DNA from: Deltaproteobacteria bacterium HGW-Deltaproteobacteria-12
GTDB lineage: Bacteria > Desulfobacterota > Syntrophia > Syntrophales > Smithellaceae
Assembly: GCA_002840565.1 (NCBI GenBank)
Contig: PHBK01000037.1
Span: 1-36,035 of the forward strand
Reading direction: 5' to 3'
Length of the DNA: 36,035 nt
Numbering within the stretch: the first letter of the stretch is position 1; each line of letters starts with the position of its first letter. Of this stretch, positions 17,925 through 25,562 are shown in pieces. The notes below the pieces were generated by a model that saw only the letters and a program-made list of their open reading frames with translations, was not told where the DNA came from and ran no database searches. Made by a program: the position numbers and the translations under genes.

Positions 17925-18707
17925 ATGCACAGATTTAGTTATTATAGTAAATATATTCTGATCGTACTGACTTCAGCGTTTATTTTTACTAGTATGCCGG
18001 TCTTTGCTGTACCGATCTCGATTGGTGAACAGATAGTTAATGGCGGATTCCAGACCAGTGGAGGGGCTATATCACTTGACTCTTGGACAACATCAGGAAC
18101 AGTGAATGGACGACTCAAAACTAATACGATCAATACTTCTGTAGGAAATGCAGGTTTCAACAACTTCTTCGGAAGCGCCTTTGCTGTTTTGGGGGACTCT
18201 TCTGGACAGATAGGCAATACTCCAAACGCGGGGATCGTCACGATCAGTCAGAGTTTTACGCTCCCGAGCAGCTTTGACGGCCAGCTTATCGATAGCTATG
18301 ACCTTAACATAGGCTTTTATACTGCTTTTGACGGACGTGATTCAGTAGATACCAGCACTGTTCATGATTTTTTCTCAGCAACGCTTGGTGGTATTTCCCT
18401 TTTCTCACAGAGTTCCACATTGTTTCCGAATACCGCTCCCAGCACTACATCAGCGAACAATCAACTCGTCAACAATCCATTCAATGCTTCCATCTTAGGA
18501 CTCTCTCCAGGTGTTTATACCATTTCGTTTACCTTAAATGAGGCCTCAGGCAGCGGCAATAATTTAACCAACACTGCGGCAGGAATTGATAATGTTTCAG
18601 TCACCGGGTTCGCCAACCCGGCAGCAGTCCCCGAACCAGCAACCATGCTGCTTCTTGGATTTGGTCTGGCTGGGCTGGCAGCGGTCAGAAGGAAGATTAA
18701 GAAGTAA
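17925..18707 (+). CDS. PEP-CTERM sorted surface protein, jelly-roll-like
   Basis: 260-residue exported protein. The N-terminal signal peptide is about 1-28 (hydrophobic ILIVLTSAFIFTS, cleavage near VFA-VP). The C-terminal sorting signal is VPEPATMLLLGFGLAGLAAV followed by RRKIKK, the exosortase substrate tag. The body is Ser/Thr/Asn/Gly-rich beta structure. It begins IVNGGFQTSG..LDSWTTSG and ends AAGIDNVSVTG, a pattern typical of carbohydrate-binding-like jelly-roll domains in PEP-CTERM proteins. It has a GGGGAG ribosome site. Expression is probably PrsR/sigma-54 dependent (sites at 17548, 17736 and 17814). It is followed by a strong terminator. Confidence 0.92.
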   Translation: MHRFSYYSKYILIVLTSAFIFTSMPVFAVPISIGEQIVNGGFQTSGGAISLDSWTTSGTVNGRLKTNTINTSVGNAGFNNFFGSAFAVLGDSSGQIGNTPNAGIVTISQSFTLPSSFDGQLIDSYDLNIGFYTAFDGRDSVDTSTVHDFFSATLGGISLFSQSSTLFPNTAPSTTSANNQLVNNPFNASILGLSPGVYTISFTLNEASGSGNNLTNTAAGIDNVSVTGFANPAAVPEPATMLLLGFGLAGLAAVRRKIKK

Positions 18708-18731
18708 CAAAACATGGAGAAGATTTAATTG

Positions 18732-18765
18732 CACAAGGGCAGGGTCAATTGATCCTGCCCTTGTG
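18732..18765 (+). terminator. Hairpin terminator after PEP-CTERM gene
   Basis: CACAAGGGCAGG and CCTGCCCTTGTG form a perfect 12-bp stem, extended by 3 bp with one wobble around an AATT core. It starts 24 bases after the stop at 18707. Only a short T-rich stretch follows, so it may also serve the convergent mazF gene. Confidence 0.75.
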
Positions 18766-18806
18766 TTCTTATAGACTTGTATAAAACCAAATTTCGTTTA
18801 TTCGTA

Positions 18807-19151
18807 TTACATTATCGCCAGGTGGATTTTCATAGCTTTGTCGACAGCGTCAATATCACTTTTACTCAAAACGCCTATATTTTTAATAATTCTGACCTTG
18901 TCCAGGGTGCGAATCTGGTCTGTTTTGATCTTCGAGTCTTTCGGTAAATTGGCATTGCCTTTGGAGAGAAAAACCTCAAAGGGATAAACAGTCTGAGGGT
19001 TTTTCGAGGTGAGGGGCAAAATCGTCACAGTTCCTGAAAACTCATTATTTTTATCATTGGAGACAATCGAGACAGGCCTTGTTTTGGCTATTTCCCTTCC
19101 CATTGCCGGGTCAAGGTCTGCCCGATAAATTTCACCTCTTTTAATATTCAT
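18807..19151 (-). CDS. mazF: MazF/PemK-family endoribonuclease toxin
   Basis: 114-residue MazF-like mRNA interferase. The family core is visible: IKRGEIYRADLDPAMGREIAKTRPVSIVSND with the conserved Arg of TRPVSIVSN, then GTVTILPLTSKN and the C-terminal KIKTDQIRTLDKVRI. I place the start at ATG 19151, behind GGAGGGATGTG. An open frame to 19250 only reads through the antitoxin. It overlaps the antitoxin by 11 bases. The pair is convergent with the upstream PEP-CTERM gene. Confidence 0.9.
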   Translation of the reverse strand: MNIKRGEIYRADLDPAMGREIAKTRPVSIVSNDKNNEFSGTVTILPLTSKNPQTVYPFEVFLSKGNANLPKDSKIKTDQIRTLDKVRIIKNIGVLSKSDIDAVDKAMKIHLAIM

Positions 19152-19389
19152 CACATCCCTCCAGATTAATGTCTTTAAATTCATCCGCAAGAAGAATGCT
19201 CTCTTCTGCACTGGCGCGATACCCGTATTCAAGCCTTTTATCCAATTCATTCTGTTCTATTTTCCGAATATATTCCCGTAAAGATTCCGCGATGAGATAA
19301 CTGCGAGAGCGGGGGCCGGCGATTTTATTCACGGATTTTATCAGGTCTTTAGGCAAGATTACATTTATTCGTACTGTTTCTGTATGCAT
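19141..19389 (-). CDS. Ribbon-helix-helix antitoxin partner of MazF
   Basis: 82-residue protein with an N-terminal ribbon-helix-helix DNA-binding domain (VRINVILPKDLIKSVNKIAG..SRSYLIAESLREYIR) and an acidic C-terminal tail suited to MazF binding. It has a good AAGGAGGTG ribosome site. It precedes mazF in the usual order. RHH antitoxins of this type repress their own operon. Confidence 0.85.
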   Translation of the reverse strand: MHTETVRINVILPKDLIKSVNKIAGPRSRSYLIAESLREYIRKIEQNELDKRLEYGYRASAEESILLADEFKDINLEGCDEY

Positions 19390-19403
19390 AATACACCTCC
19401 TTA

Positions 19404-19431
19404 ATTATACCCCAATAAAGCATACTGGAAA
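19404..19431 (-). promoter_or_regulatory. Promoter of the mazF antitoxin operon
   Basis: On the minus strand a perfect TATAAT (19404-19409) sits 15 bases before the antitoxin ATG. TTTCCA lies 16 bases upstream as a weak -35 (19426-19431). Confidence 0.5.
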
Positions 19432-19494
19432 TGTGTAAAGTCAAGCAGAATATAGAGGAGAAAAGCTTTGCACAATTCCTGTTTCCATCTATGC

Positions 19495-19945
19495 GGCGTT
19501 GGAATCCAGGAAATATTGTCCAATCTATCCCCCTTCGGAGGCGTTAGTCCGGCAGGGAACCCCGGCGAATGCCTGGGAATGCTTGGAGAGTGGCGCCCGG
19601 CATACGACGGGTTTTTCTCTGCGTCTGGGGTGAATCACGCGCTATGGGGAGTCTCCCTCCTTTATCAAAGGAGGGTTGGGGTGGATTTCTTTAAATCCCC
19701 CGCACCCCCTCGCATCACCTCGCGTGACCTTCAGGTTATTAGGTGATTTTCAAAGGGGGACTACAAGGTATTTCGCCCTTAACTCGTCACCATTTACTTA
19801 TTTACCTTAACCTTATTCTGTCCTCCGCTGGCGGGGGTGGCGCGACGCGCCGGGGGTGGATTTTTTTTAGCTTTTGTTTTTGTACCTTGCTCCTTGTCCC
19901 TTATACTCGTCACTATTCACTAGTCACTAGTCACCATCTACTATT
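19495..19945. repeat. Composite palindromic repeat, inverted orientation
   Basis: Read on the minus strand this is the same array seen after plus-strand genes. It has a GC-rich block with GGCGTTAGTCCGGCAGGGAA, CTCCTTTATCAAAGGAGGG, TTGGGGTGGATTT, and a CCCCCT..AGGGGG hairpin interrupted at 19716-19745 by a 30-base nested palindrome. GGCGCGACGCGCC (about 19839) and ACTCGTCACTATTCACTAGTCACTAG words run to 19945. Open frames through it are not genes. Confidence 0.85.
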
Positions 19946-19954
19946 GACTATCCC

Positions 19955-21532
19955 CTATTTTCCCGTCCCGGTCGGGATAAGGGAAAACCCTTTCTGTTTC
20001 ATTTCTTCCAGAGCTTTTGCTGCTTCCTCCCTGCTGGCAAAAGGTCCCGCCATTACCCGATACCATTTTTCTTCCGCTGATATTTTCCACGTAACAACCT
20101 CGCTTTCTTTACCCCATAATTCAGAGTACCGCCGGAACTGAGCGGCGTTTTGGGGATTGGCGAATGTTCTCATATGGATTTTATATGCGCCCTCATATTG
20201 AACAATCAGCAGTGCTTCGGTAATTTCCGGAATTCTGATCTGCGAATTCGACAGGATCAGATGGGGATTTTTTATTTCCGGATTGAGTTTCAGGATATGG
20301 TCAATCATGGTTTCATCCGCTAATTTATAATAGCGGTAAGCCAGTCCATACAGGTTGACACCGTTTTGTACCTGGGCAATCTCTTTCAGGCGAATTTCAC
20401 GATTGCGAATGCCCTCAGCCGCATTCTTGGCAGTGGTGATTGGGGGCACTTCCACGGCGACAGCAGGAGCTTTGGGAGCCGGGATGTCAGCGGTATGTTT
20501 GGCGGCAGCTTGATGTTTAATTTTCGGGGCGGGAGCTTTCTCGCCGGCAGCGGGCAGGGAGGCTAAACGTTCAGTATTGTGATAATTGAAGAGAGGTTCC
20601 ATATAGCTCCTGCCGAAAAACAAGGCCAGGGACAGGATCACAATCGCCGCAGTGCTGTAAATAATTTTACGCGCCAGGCGTCTTTTCATCCGGGAGGCGA
20701 GAATGCTTGCTTTTTCCGGGGTCAGAATGACCTTTTCCCGCTGCACTTTCTTCACCGTTTTTTTAGATATTCTTTTCTCGGCAAGAGCGCATCCCACGGA
20801 CAAGGCATTGCTGCACAGGATATTTAGCTCCAGCGGAATCCCTTTGGCGGACTTGCAGATGAGCGAGAGGGCTTCATCGCTAAACACTTTCATAGCGCCG
20901 CTTCCCACGATCTGCAGCCGGTGATCGATATAGAGCAGCGCTTCTTTTTCGCTTAGCGGTTTGATCTGGGCGACGATGACAATGCGCTGTTTGATCTGCC
21001 TGATGACTTCCGAACGGAGCTTTTCCTGGAGTTCCGGCTGACCAACCAGCACAATCTGCAACAGCTTGGAAGTGCTGGTTTCCAGATTTGCCAGCAGGCG
21101 CACTTCTTCAATCAAATCCAGACCGATGTTCTGCGCTTCATCAATTATGATGGCAACCGTTTCATTCTTCTTCAGGCAGTTGATCAGCCCATTATTAAGT
21201 TCGTGGATCATGGAGCCCTTTGTTTTCGATCCCGGCGACAGCTGCAGTTGAAGAAGCATTTCGCTGAGCATCTGTTCAAAATGACTTTGGCTTTGCGGGA
21301 AATAAATTGGTTTTACATTGGAATCCAATGTTTTCATCAGGTGATGGAGCAGCGCGGTCTTGCCGATGCCGGCTTCTCCCAGGATCAGGATAAAACCTTT
21401 CTTTTCGGTGATCCCATAGCGCAGCGATACCAATGCTTCACGGTGGCTTTCCGCCGGGAAGAAAAACTTGGGATCAGGAGAAATGTCAAAGGGATTCTCA
21501 GAAAAACCGTAGAATTTCGTGTAATCAGTCAT
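19955..21532 (-). CDS. ExeA/GspA-like AAA ATPase with LysM-like and SPOR domains
   Basis: 525-residue membrane-anchored ATPase. The N-terminal region resembles the secretion ATPases of PEP-CTERM/exopolysaccharide loci and ExeA: FYGFSENPFDISPDPKFFFPAESH, Walker A GEAGIGKT (52-59), Walker B AIIIDEAQ (127-134) and GQPEL (165-169). One transmembrane segment (287-306) follows, then an Ala/Pro/Lys-rich linker (about 325-372). A LysM-like region (about 385-436, GVNLYGLAYRYYKL..LNPEIKNPHLIL..QIRIPE) precedes a C-terminal SPOR domain (about 447-517). The last two bind peptidoglycan, so the protein would couple cytosolic ATPase activity to the cell wall, perhaps for polymer or protein export. ATG 21532 is preferred because AGAGG precedes it; an upstream ATG at 21568 is open. 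Confidence 0.88.
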   Translation of the reverse strand: MTDYTKFYGFSENPFDISPDPKFFFPAESHREALVSLRYGITEKKGFILILGEAGIGKTALLHHLMKTLDSNVKPIYFPQSQSHFEQMLSEMLLQLQLSPGSKTKGSMIHELNNGLINCLKKNETVAIIIDEAQNIGLDLIEEVRLLANLETSTSKLLQIVLVGQPELQEKLRSEVIRQIKQRIVIVAQIKPLSEKEALLYIDHRLQIVGSGAMKVFSDEALSLICKSAKGIPLELNILCSNALSVGCALAEKRISKKTVKKVQREKVILTPEKASILASRMKRRLARKIIYSTAAIVILSLALFFGRSYMEPLFNYHNTERLASLPAAGEKAPAPKIKHQAAAKHTADIPAPKAPAVAVEVPPITTAKNAAEGIRNREIRLKEIAQVQNGVNLYGLAYRYYKLADETMIDHILKLNPEIKNPHLILSNSQIRIPEITEALLIVQYEGAYKIHMRTFANPQNAAQFRRYSELWGKESEVVTWKISAEEKWYRVMAGPFASREEAAKALEEMKQKGFSLIPTGTGK

Positions 21533-21689
21533 TTTAACCTCTTCAGCTTGCTGCGGAGTGTATGACATATAGCAAAGTTATTCAGGTATGTCATGTTTTT
21601 ATTCCCCGGTCTGAAACATGTTTGGGTGATAATTCTTTCTCTAATTGTTCTCTATAGAAATACTGAGAGCTTTTCACAACTACTCAAAT

Positions 21690-21950
21690 CGTCTTACCGG
21701 CGAAAGAGACTGTGTCACAATCCACTTCTGTCATTACGAGCCGCCTCTCAGGCGGTGTGGTAATCTCATGTATTCAGATACTTATGAGATTGCTTCAGTC
21801 ACCTTCAGTCACTTCATTCCTTCGCAATGACATTGTGACACAGTCTCGGAGGCCGGTATCCAGAAGATGTTAATATTCCTGGATTCCCCCGTATCAAGTA
21901 CGGGGCAGGCTCTTCATCGCGCTTCGCTTGCACGGAATGACAAAAAGGTT
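21690..21950. repeat. Dispersed palindromic repeat cluster (copy 2)
   Basis: 21755-21847 is a direct copy of the 1918-2000 element, with a local 10-base duplication of the TTCAGTCAC phrase. 21850-21942 is the inverted 93-base copy of 1823-1915, with one difference. Upstream, GAGCCGCCTCTCAGGCGG forms a small hairpin (about 21738-21755). Non-coding. Confidence 0.88.
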
Positions 21951-21981
21951 AATTTTATGTAGTTATACAAAGCTTTCAGAC

Positions 21982-21998
21982 TGTCGGTTTTCTTTACA
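21982..21998 (+). promoter_or_regulatory. PEP-CTERM box (distal, gene at 22328)
   Basis: TGTCGGTTTTCTTTACA is an exact match to the TGTCGG-N4-CTTTACA motif, 234 bases upstream of the -24 element. Confidence 0.8.
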
Positions 21999-22102
21999 CA
22001 TTTATTATGTCCACAATTTTCGGTTTTTAGCTGTATTTACAATGTATTACATTTTGCATAAGTTCAGCAGGGGGTGGCATCGCTTAATTTATTCCAATTT
22101 AT

Positions 22103-22119
22103 TGTCGGAAAACTTTACA
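22103..22119 (+). promoter_or_regulatory. PEP-CTERM box (proximal, gene at 22328)
   Basis: TGTCGGAAAACTTTACA is identical to the box at 31152-31168. It lies 97 bases upstream of the sigma-54 promoter, a usual distance for an NtrC-type activator site. Confidence 0.85.
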
Positions 22120-22215
22120 CTTTAAGTTACCGTGGATTAAATCGCCTCAGGCATTTTATTTATTTCTAAAAAAAAACATTGTAATATCTAGTAGTAATTA
22201 AATGCTATCCATGGA

Positions 22216-22231
22216 TGGCATACCAATTGCT
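22216..22231 (+). promoter_or_regulatory. Sigma-54 promoter of the PEP-CTERM gene at 22328
   Basis: TGGCATACCAATTGCT is a near-consensus -24/-12 element with GG at 22217 and GC at 22229 (12-base spacing). Confidence 0.85.
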
Positions 22232-22327
22232 TAATTCTGAGGAAATGAATAGATGATAAGTTAAATAATGTAAGTGAGAACCGGATAGACCAGAAAAAAA
22301 CAAATTATTAAGAAAAGGAGACAAGTT

Positions 22328-23173
22328 ATGAAGGTAATTTCTATTTTAAAAGTGCTGAGGAATGCTGCTTTGACTGCACTTGCAGTTTCAGTATTCGTAG
22401 TTGCACCTATTTCCCCGGTGCAAGCAGCGGCTGTTCGTGATGCGGGCCTGTTTACAACTGCATTTCCCGGAAATGACGATGGATCGGTCGGTCCCGTAGG
22501 TATCGGATTCAATCTCAATTTTTTCGGAAACAACTGGAATCAGCTATATGTTAACAACAACGGGAACGTAACCTTCACCAGCCCCTTGGGAACATATACG
22601 CCTTGGGGAATCGACGGCGGAACGATGGCGATGCTGGCGCCTTTCTTCGCCGATGTCGATACACGGGCTGGCAATTTAGTTTACTATGGATCCAATACTT
22701 TGGGCGGGCATAATGTTTTCGGCGTCAACTGGATTGACGTCGGCTACTTTGCCTACCATACCAATCTGCTCAATTCTTTCCAGTTGATCATTACCGAGCG
22801 TTCCGACATTGCAGCAGGGGATTTCGATTTTGAATTCAATTACGACAAAATCCAGTGGGAAACCGGCGATGCCAGCAGTGGTACCGGAGGTTTTGGCGGA
22901 ACTCCAGCGACGGCGGGATGGACTAACGGCAGTGGCACATACTATGCGTTTCCGGGCTCTCTCACAAGCGGCGCTTTGGTAAACGGGGGAGCGAATGCCC
23001 TCATCAGCAATAGTCTGAACAGCGGCGTGAATGGACGGTACATTTTTAATGTTCGCAACGGAATAGTAGAGCCGCCTCCACCGCCTCCACCTGGCGTGCC
23101 CGAACCTGCCACCATGCTGCTGCTTGGTCTTGGTCTGATGGGTCTTGCCGGTTACAGAAGGATGAAAAAATAG
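22328..23173 (+). CDS. PEP-CTERM sorted protein with nidogen-like (NIDO) domain
   Basis: 281-residue exported protein. The signal peptide is about 1-35 (hydrophobic AALTALAVSVFVVAPISP, cleavage near VQA-A). The main body (about 50-240) matches the extracellular NIDO fold: GFNLNFFGNNWNQLYVNNNGNVTF, then LAPFFADVDTRAGNLVYYG, SFQLIITERSD and FDFEFNYDKIQWETGDAS. A Pro-rich spacer (EPPPPPPPGVPEP) precedes the sorting signal VPEPATMLLLGLGLMGLAGY-RRMKK. NIDO domains are found in adhesive matrix proteins, so a surface or biofilm-matrix role is likely. It has an AAAAGGAGA ribosome site, and tandem PrsR boxes plus a sigma-54 promoter lie upstream. Confidence 0.93.
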   Translation: MKVISILKVLRNAALTALAVSVFVVAPISPVQAAAVRDAGLFTTAFPGNDDGSVGPVGIGFNLNFFGNNWNQLYVNNNGNVTFTSPLGTYTPWGIDGGTMAMLAPFFADVDTRAGNLVYYGSNTLGGHNVFGVNWIDVGYFAYHTNLLNSFQLIITERSDIAAGDFDFEFNYDKIQWETGDASSGTGGFGGTPATAGWTNGSGTYYAFPGSLTSGALVNGGANALISNSLNSGVNGRYIFNVRNGIVEPPPPPPPGVPEPATMLLLGLGLMGLAGYRRMKK

Positions 23174-23196
23174 TTTTCTAACAAAATGAATTTGCA

Positions 23197-23236
23197 AAAG
23201 AGGCAGGGCCAGAAATGGCTCTGCCTCTTTTTTTTG
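23197..23236 (+). terminator. Rho-independent terminator
   Basis: AGAGGCAGGGCC and GGCTCTGCCTCT form a 12-bp stem with one internal mismatch or wobble and an AGAAAT loop, followed by a run of eight T (tail to about 23235). It lies 25 bases after the NIDO gene stop. Confidence 0.9.
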
Positions 23237-23289
23237 TGTCTGGCAGGTCGCGTTGGTATATAAAACAATTTCTCAAGCAAAGATGATTG

Positions 23290-23730
23290 CAGTCCCCTGC
23301 GGGAGATTGTGTCGCAATTGAAAAAGTAGTCTCAAAAACGTCATACCGGCGAAGGAGACTGTGTCGTAATCCACTTCTGTCATTACGAGCCGCCTCTCAG
23401 GCGGTGTGGTAATCTCATGTATTCAGATACTTATGAGATTGCTTCAGTCACTTCATTCCTTCGCAATCTTCGTCGCGCTTCGCTTGCACGGAATGACAAA
23501 AAAAGTAATTGAGACACAGTCTCCGGCGGAGGATATAAGTTGGCGTCCCCGCAGAACATGAGTCATGGGAATTATTCTGTTTTTACTCCCTCCTTTAACA
23601 AAGGAGGGTTGGGGTGGATTTATTAATTACAGGCTGCGAATAGTAACGAGTGACAAGTGAATAGAAAAAAGTTAAAATATATCCACCTCCGTCACTGCGT
23701 GACACCTCCGCCGGCGGAGGATATAAAATG
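23290..23730. repeat. Dispersed palindromic repeat cluster (copy 3)
   Basis: 23404-23468 repeats the 1918-2000 element (AATCTCAT..ATGAGATT hairpin). 23466-23502 holds part of the 93-base element (CTTCGTCGCGCTTCGC). GAGACTGTGTCGTAATCC and AATTGAGACACAGTCTCC flank it as inverted phrases. 23586-23620 is the CTCCCTCCTTTAACAAAGGAGGG palindrome, and 23706-23726 holds the hairpin CCTCCGCCGGCGGAGG. No gene is seen between 23174 and 23814. Confidence 0.85.
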
Positions 23731-23814
23731 GCACATTATTCTTTGTCAATAATTACAAACAAATCAATTATCTTTGTCTGTTTATTAATCTAACTCTTGA
23801 CCTCAGGCTCCACG

Positions 23815-25215
23815 TTATAATGATCCCAGGTAAGGCAGTTTTCTTTCGAAATCGAGTGCCATTCCGTCGAATTCCACAAGTTCAATTTGGAGCAGGTCTC
23901 CATAATATTGGGAAATCAAATCTTGTGCTTCCTTCTGGAGCTGGGCTGTAGGAGCAATTCCTTTTTTAAGTTGGAGGCGCAATGTTGCGGGTTTTTGTGC
24001 ATGCACGCCCGGCGGGAGCAGGAAATTGGCGGTAACCTTCGCGGCAAAGTCAATATTGCTATAAAGGATTTCTTTCACCCCTTCCGTGTATATCCTCTGC
24101 CCGGTAACTTCGATAAAGTCTCCCCGGCCATAAATGGCGACCAGCGGCAGGTTGGTCGTGATGAACTGTTTGATGTCTTCGCCAGGTTGAATGTGGGTTC
24201 CTTTGTCATGGCTATTGTACCTGATGAGCGGCAACTTCCTCTTCAAGCTGAGCGGTGTAAAAATGAATTCGGGAAACTCGTCGCCCTCCTTTTGCTGCTG
24301 CTCAACATAGACGGACATGGGCACGTAATTAAAGATCATCGGCGTAAAACGGACATTGCCGAAATATTTTTTCCGCATTGCCGGATCAGCATCGATCTTT
24401 CTGCGAATTCGAATCGTGTCGAGCGATTCCTGGAAAACGCTCAGGCCGATCTCGGATATACCCATCGAAGATCCGACAATAATCTCATCAGCCTTGTCGA
24501 TGTCCTTGCGCAGCAGTGAAGCCATATAGGTTCTGTAGGTCTCCGGGAAGCTCTCTTCACCCACAATGAGCCGGACGTTGTAATCCGACCAGTTGATGCC
24601 CTTTTCCATTCCGTACTCCAGGGTGTATTTCATGAAGGTATTTTCGCCGATCATGATGATCTGGTCAAAATCTTTGCCGAATCCACGCACCAGGGATATT
24701 GCTATATCAGGCCGGACACTCACGTCCCCCACCACTGTGCGTTTGCTGGCCACCTTCACACCCATGGGAAGGCAGTTGATCAGAAGAGTCCGGCGCTCGA
24801 AAATATGCCATCGATAGTCCAGATAGAGATCGAGCATCGTACTGCCATCTTCATCTTCAGCTTTGGAGATCAGACCATAGGCAAACCGGCCGGAATACCC
24901 TGAACTGGAAAGGACCGAAACGACATCCTGCAAATTTCCGTCCACGCACAGGTTTGATATCCGGCCTTCGTATTTGATGAAGGTGTCATATTTATCGATT
25001 ACCGGTAACCGTTTGAAGGCATCAACGGATGTGATGCTTGCCGGGTCAACGCCTTTTTCTTTAAGTAATTCTGCGTAAGCGGGGACGGACGACGCATACT
25101 TGTGGAAAACCTTGAGCAGGTATTTTTCCTGATCATTTTTATAATATTCGGGTGATTTTTTCAGGTAGTTATGCAGAAAACGGCGCTGAATTTTGAATAT
25201 CAGATCATCGAACAT
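23815..25215 (-). CDS. PaaK/CapK-like adenylate-forming ligase
   Basis: 466-residue protein related to phenylacetate-CoA ligase and CapK-type ANL enzymes, which activate a carboxylic acid as an acyl-adenylate. Family-like positions are LSSSGYSGRFAYG (P-loop equivalent), GSSMGISEIG (the YG.TE-like core), PLIRYNSHDKG, and YGRGDFIEVTGQRIYTEGVKEILYS, the hinge before the C-terminal lobe. The start at ATG 25215 has GGAGGTG 6 bases upstream; the frame runs open to 25347 but lacks a site there. It is transcribed divergently from the cNMP-patatin gene and lies next to two acyltransferases. That suggests it supplies an activated acyl group to them; this is inference. CoA versus other acceptor is undetermined. 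Confidence 0.8.
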   Translation of the reverse strand: MFDDLIFKIQRRFLHNYLKKSPEYYKNDQEKYLLKVFHKYASSVPAYAELLKEKGVDPASITSVDAFKRLPVIDKYDTFIKYEGRISNLCVDGNLQDVVSVLSSSGYSGRFAYGLISKAEDEDGSTMLDLYLDYRWHIFERRTLLINCLPMGVKVASKRTVVGDVSVRPDIAISLVRGFGKDFDQIIMIGENTFMKYTLEYGMEKGINWSDYNVRLIVGEESFPETYRTYMASLLRKDIDKADEIIVGSSMGISEIGLSVFQESLDTIRIRRKIDADPAMRKKYFGNVRFTPMIFNYVPMSVYVEQQQKEGDEFPEFIFTPLSLKRKLPLIRYNSHDKGTHIQPGEDIKQFITTNLPLVAIYGRGDFIEVTGQRIYTEGVKEILYSNIDFAAKVTANFLLPPGVHAQKPATLRLQLKKGIAPTAQLQKEAQDLISQYYGDLLQIELVEFDGMALDFERKLPYLGSL

Positions 25216-25287
25216 GTCGGGCACCTCCCTTAGACGGTCAGTTTTCGTTGATGGAATTGAATATATTGCCTTGCGGATTTCTTTGGC

Positions 25288-25317
25288 AACATAAAGTAAA
25301 GCAGTCGGTGTTGTCAA
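25288..25317 (-). promoter_or_regulatory. Putative promoter of the ligase gene
   Basis: On the minus strand there is TTGACA (25312-25317), an 18-base spacer and TATGTT (25288-25293), about 75 bases before the ATG at 25215. Confidence 0.45.
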
Positions 25318-25340
25318 GATAAAAGTTGGCCATTTTATTC

Positions 25341-25369
25341 TTGACAATTCAGGTAATTAGTCTTAAAAA
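25341..25369 (+). promoter_or_regulatory. Putative promoter of the cNMP-patatin gene
   Basis: TTGACA (25341-25346), a 17-base spacer and TAAAAA (25364-25369). The -35 is consensus and the -10 is weak. It is back to back with the minus-strand promoter. The remaining 190 bases before the gene hold no other clear element. Confidence 0.4.
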
Positions 25370-25562
25370 TCTAGTTTAAACAAATGATTAACATTAATCA
25401 CACGGATATTACTTCGATTCAACAGGAACATACATCTATGCTGAATTGCATCAACATCATAGGTAAGCAAAGACGGAGAGGGCAGCGATCGTCTATTCAC
25501 TGGTGGTATTATCTGATTTCCGCTGACTGCGGGGCTAATCTCAATAAGAGTTGGAGGAGCGC

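Noticed and set aside
19468..19746. Plus-strand ORF through the intergenic repeat
   Set aside because: It consists wholly of translated palindromic repeat modules.
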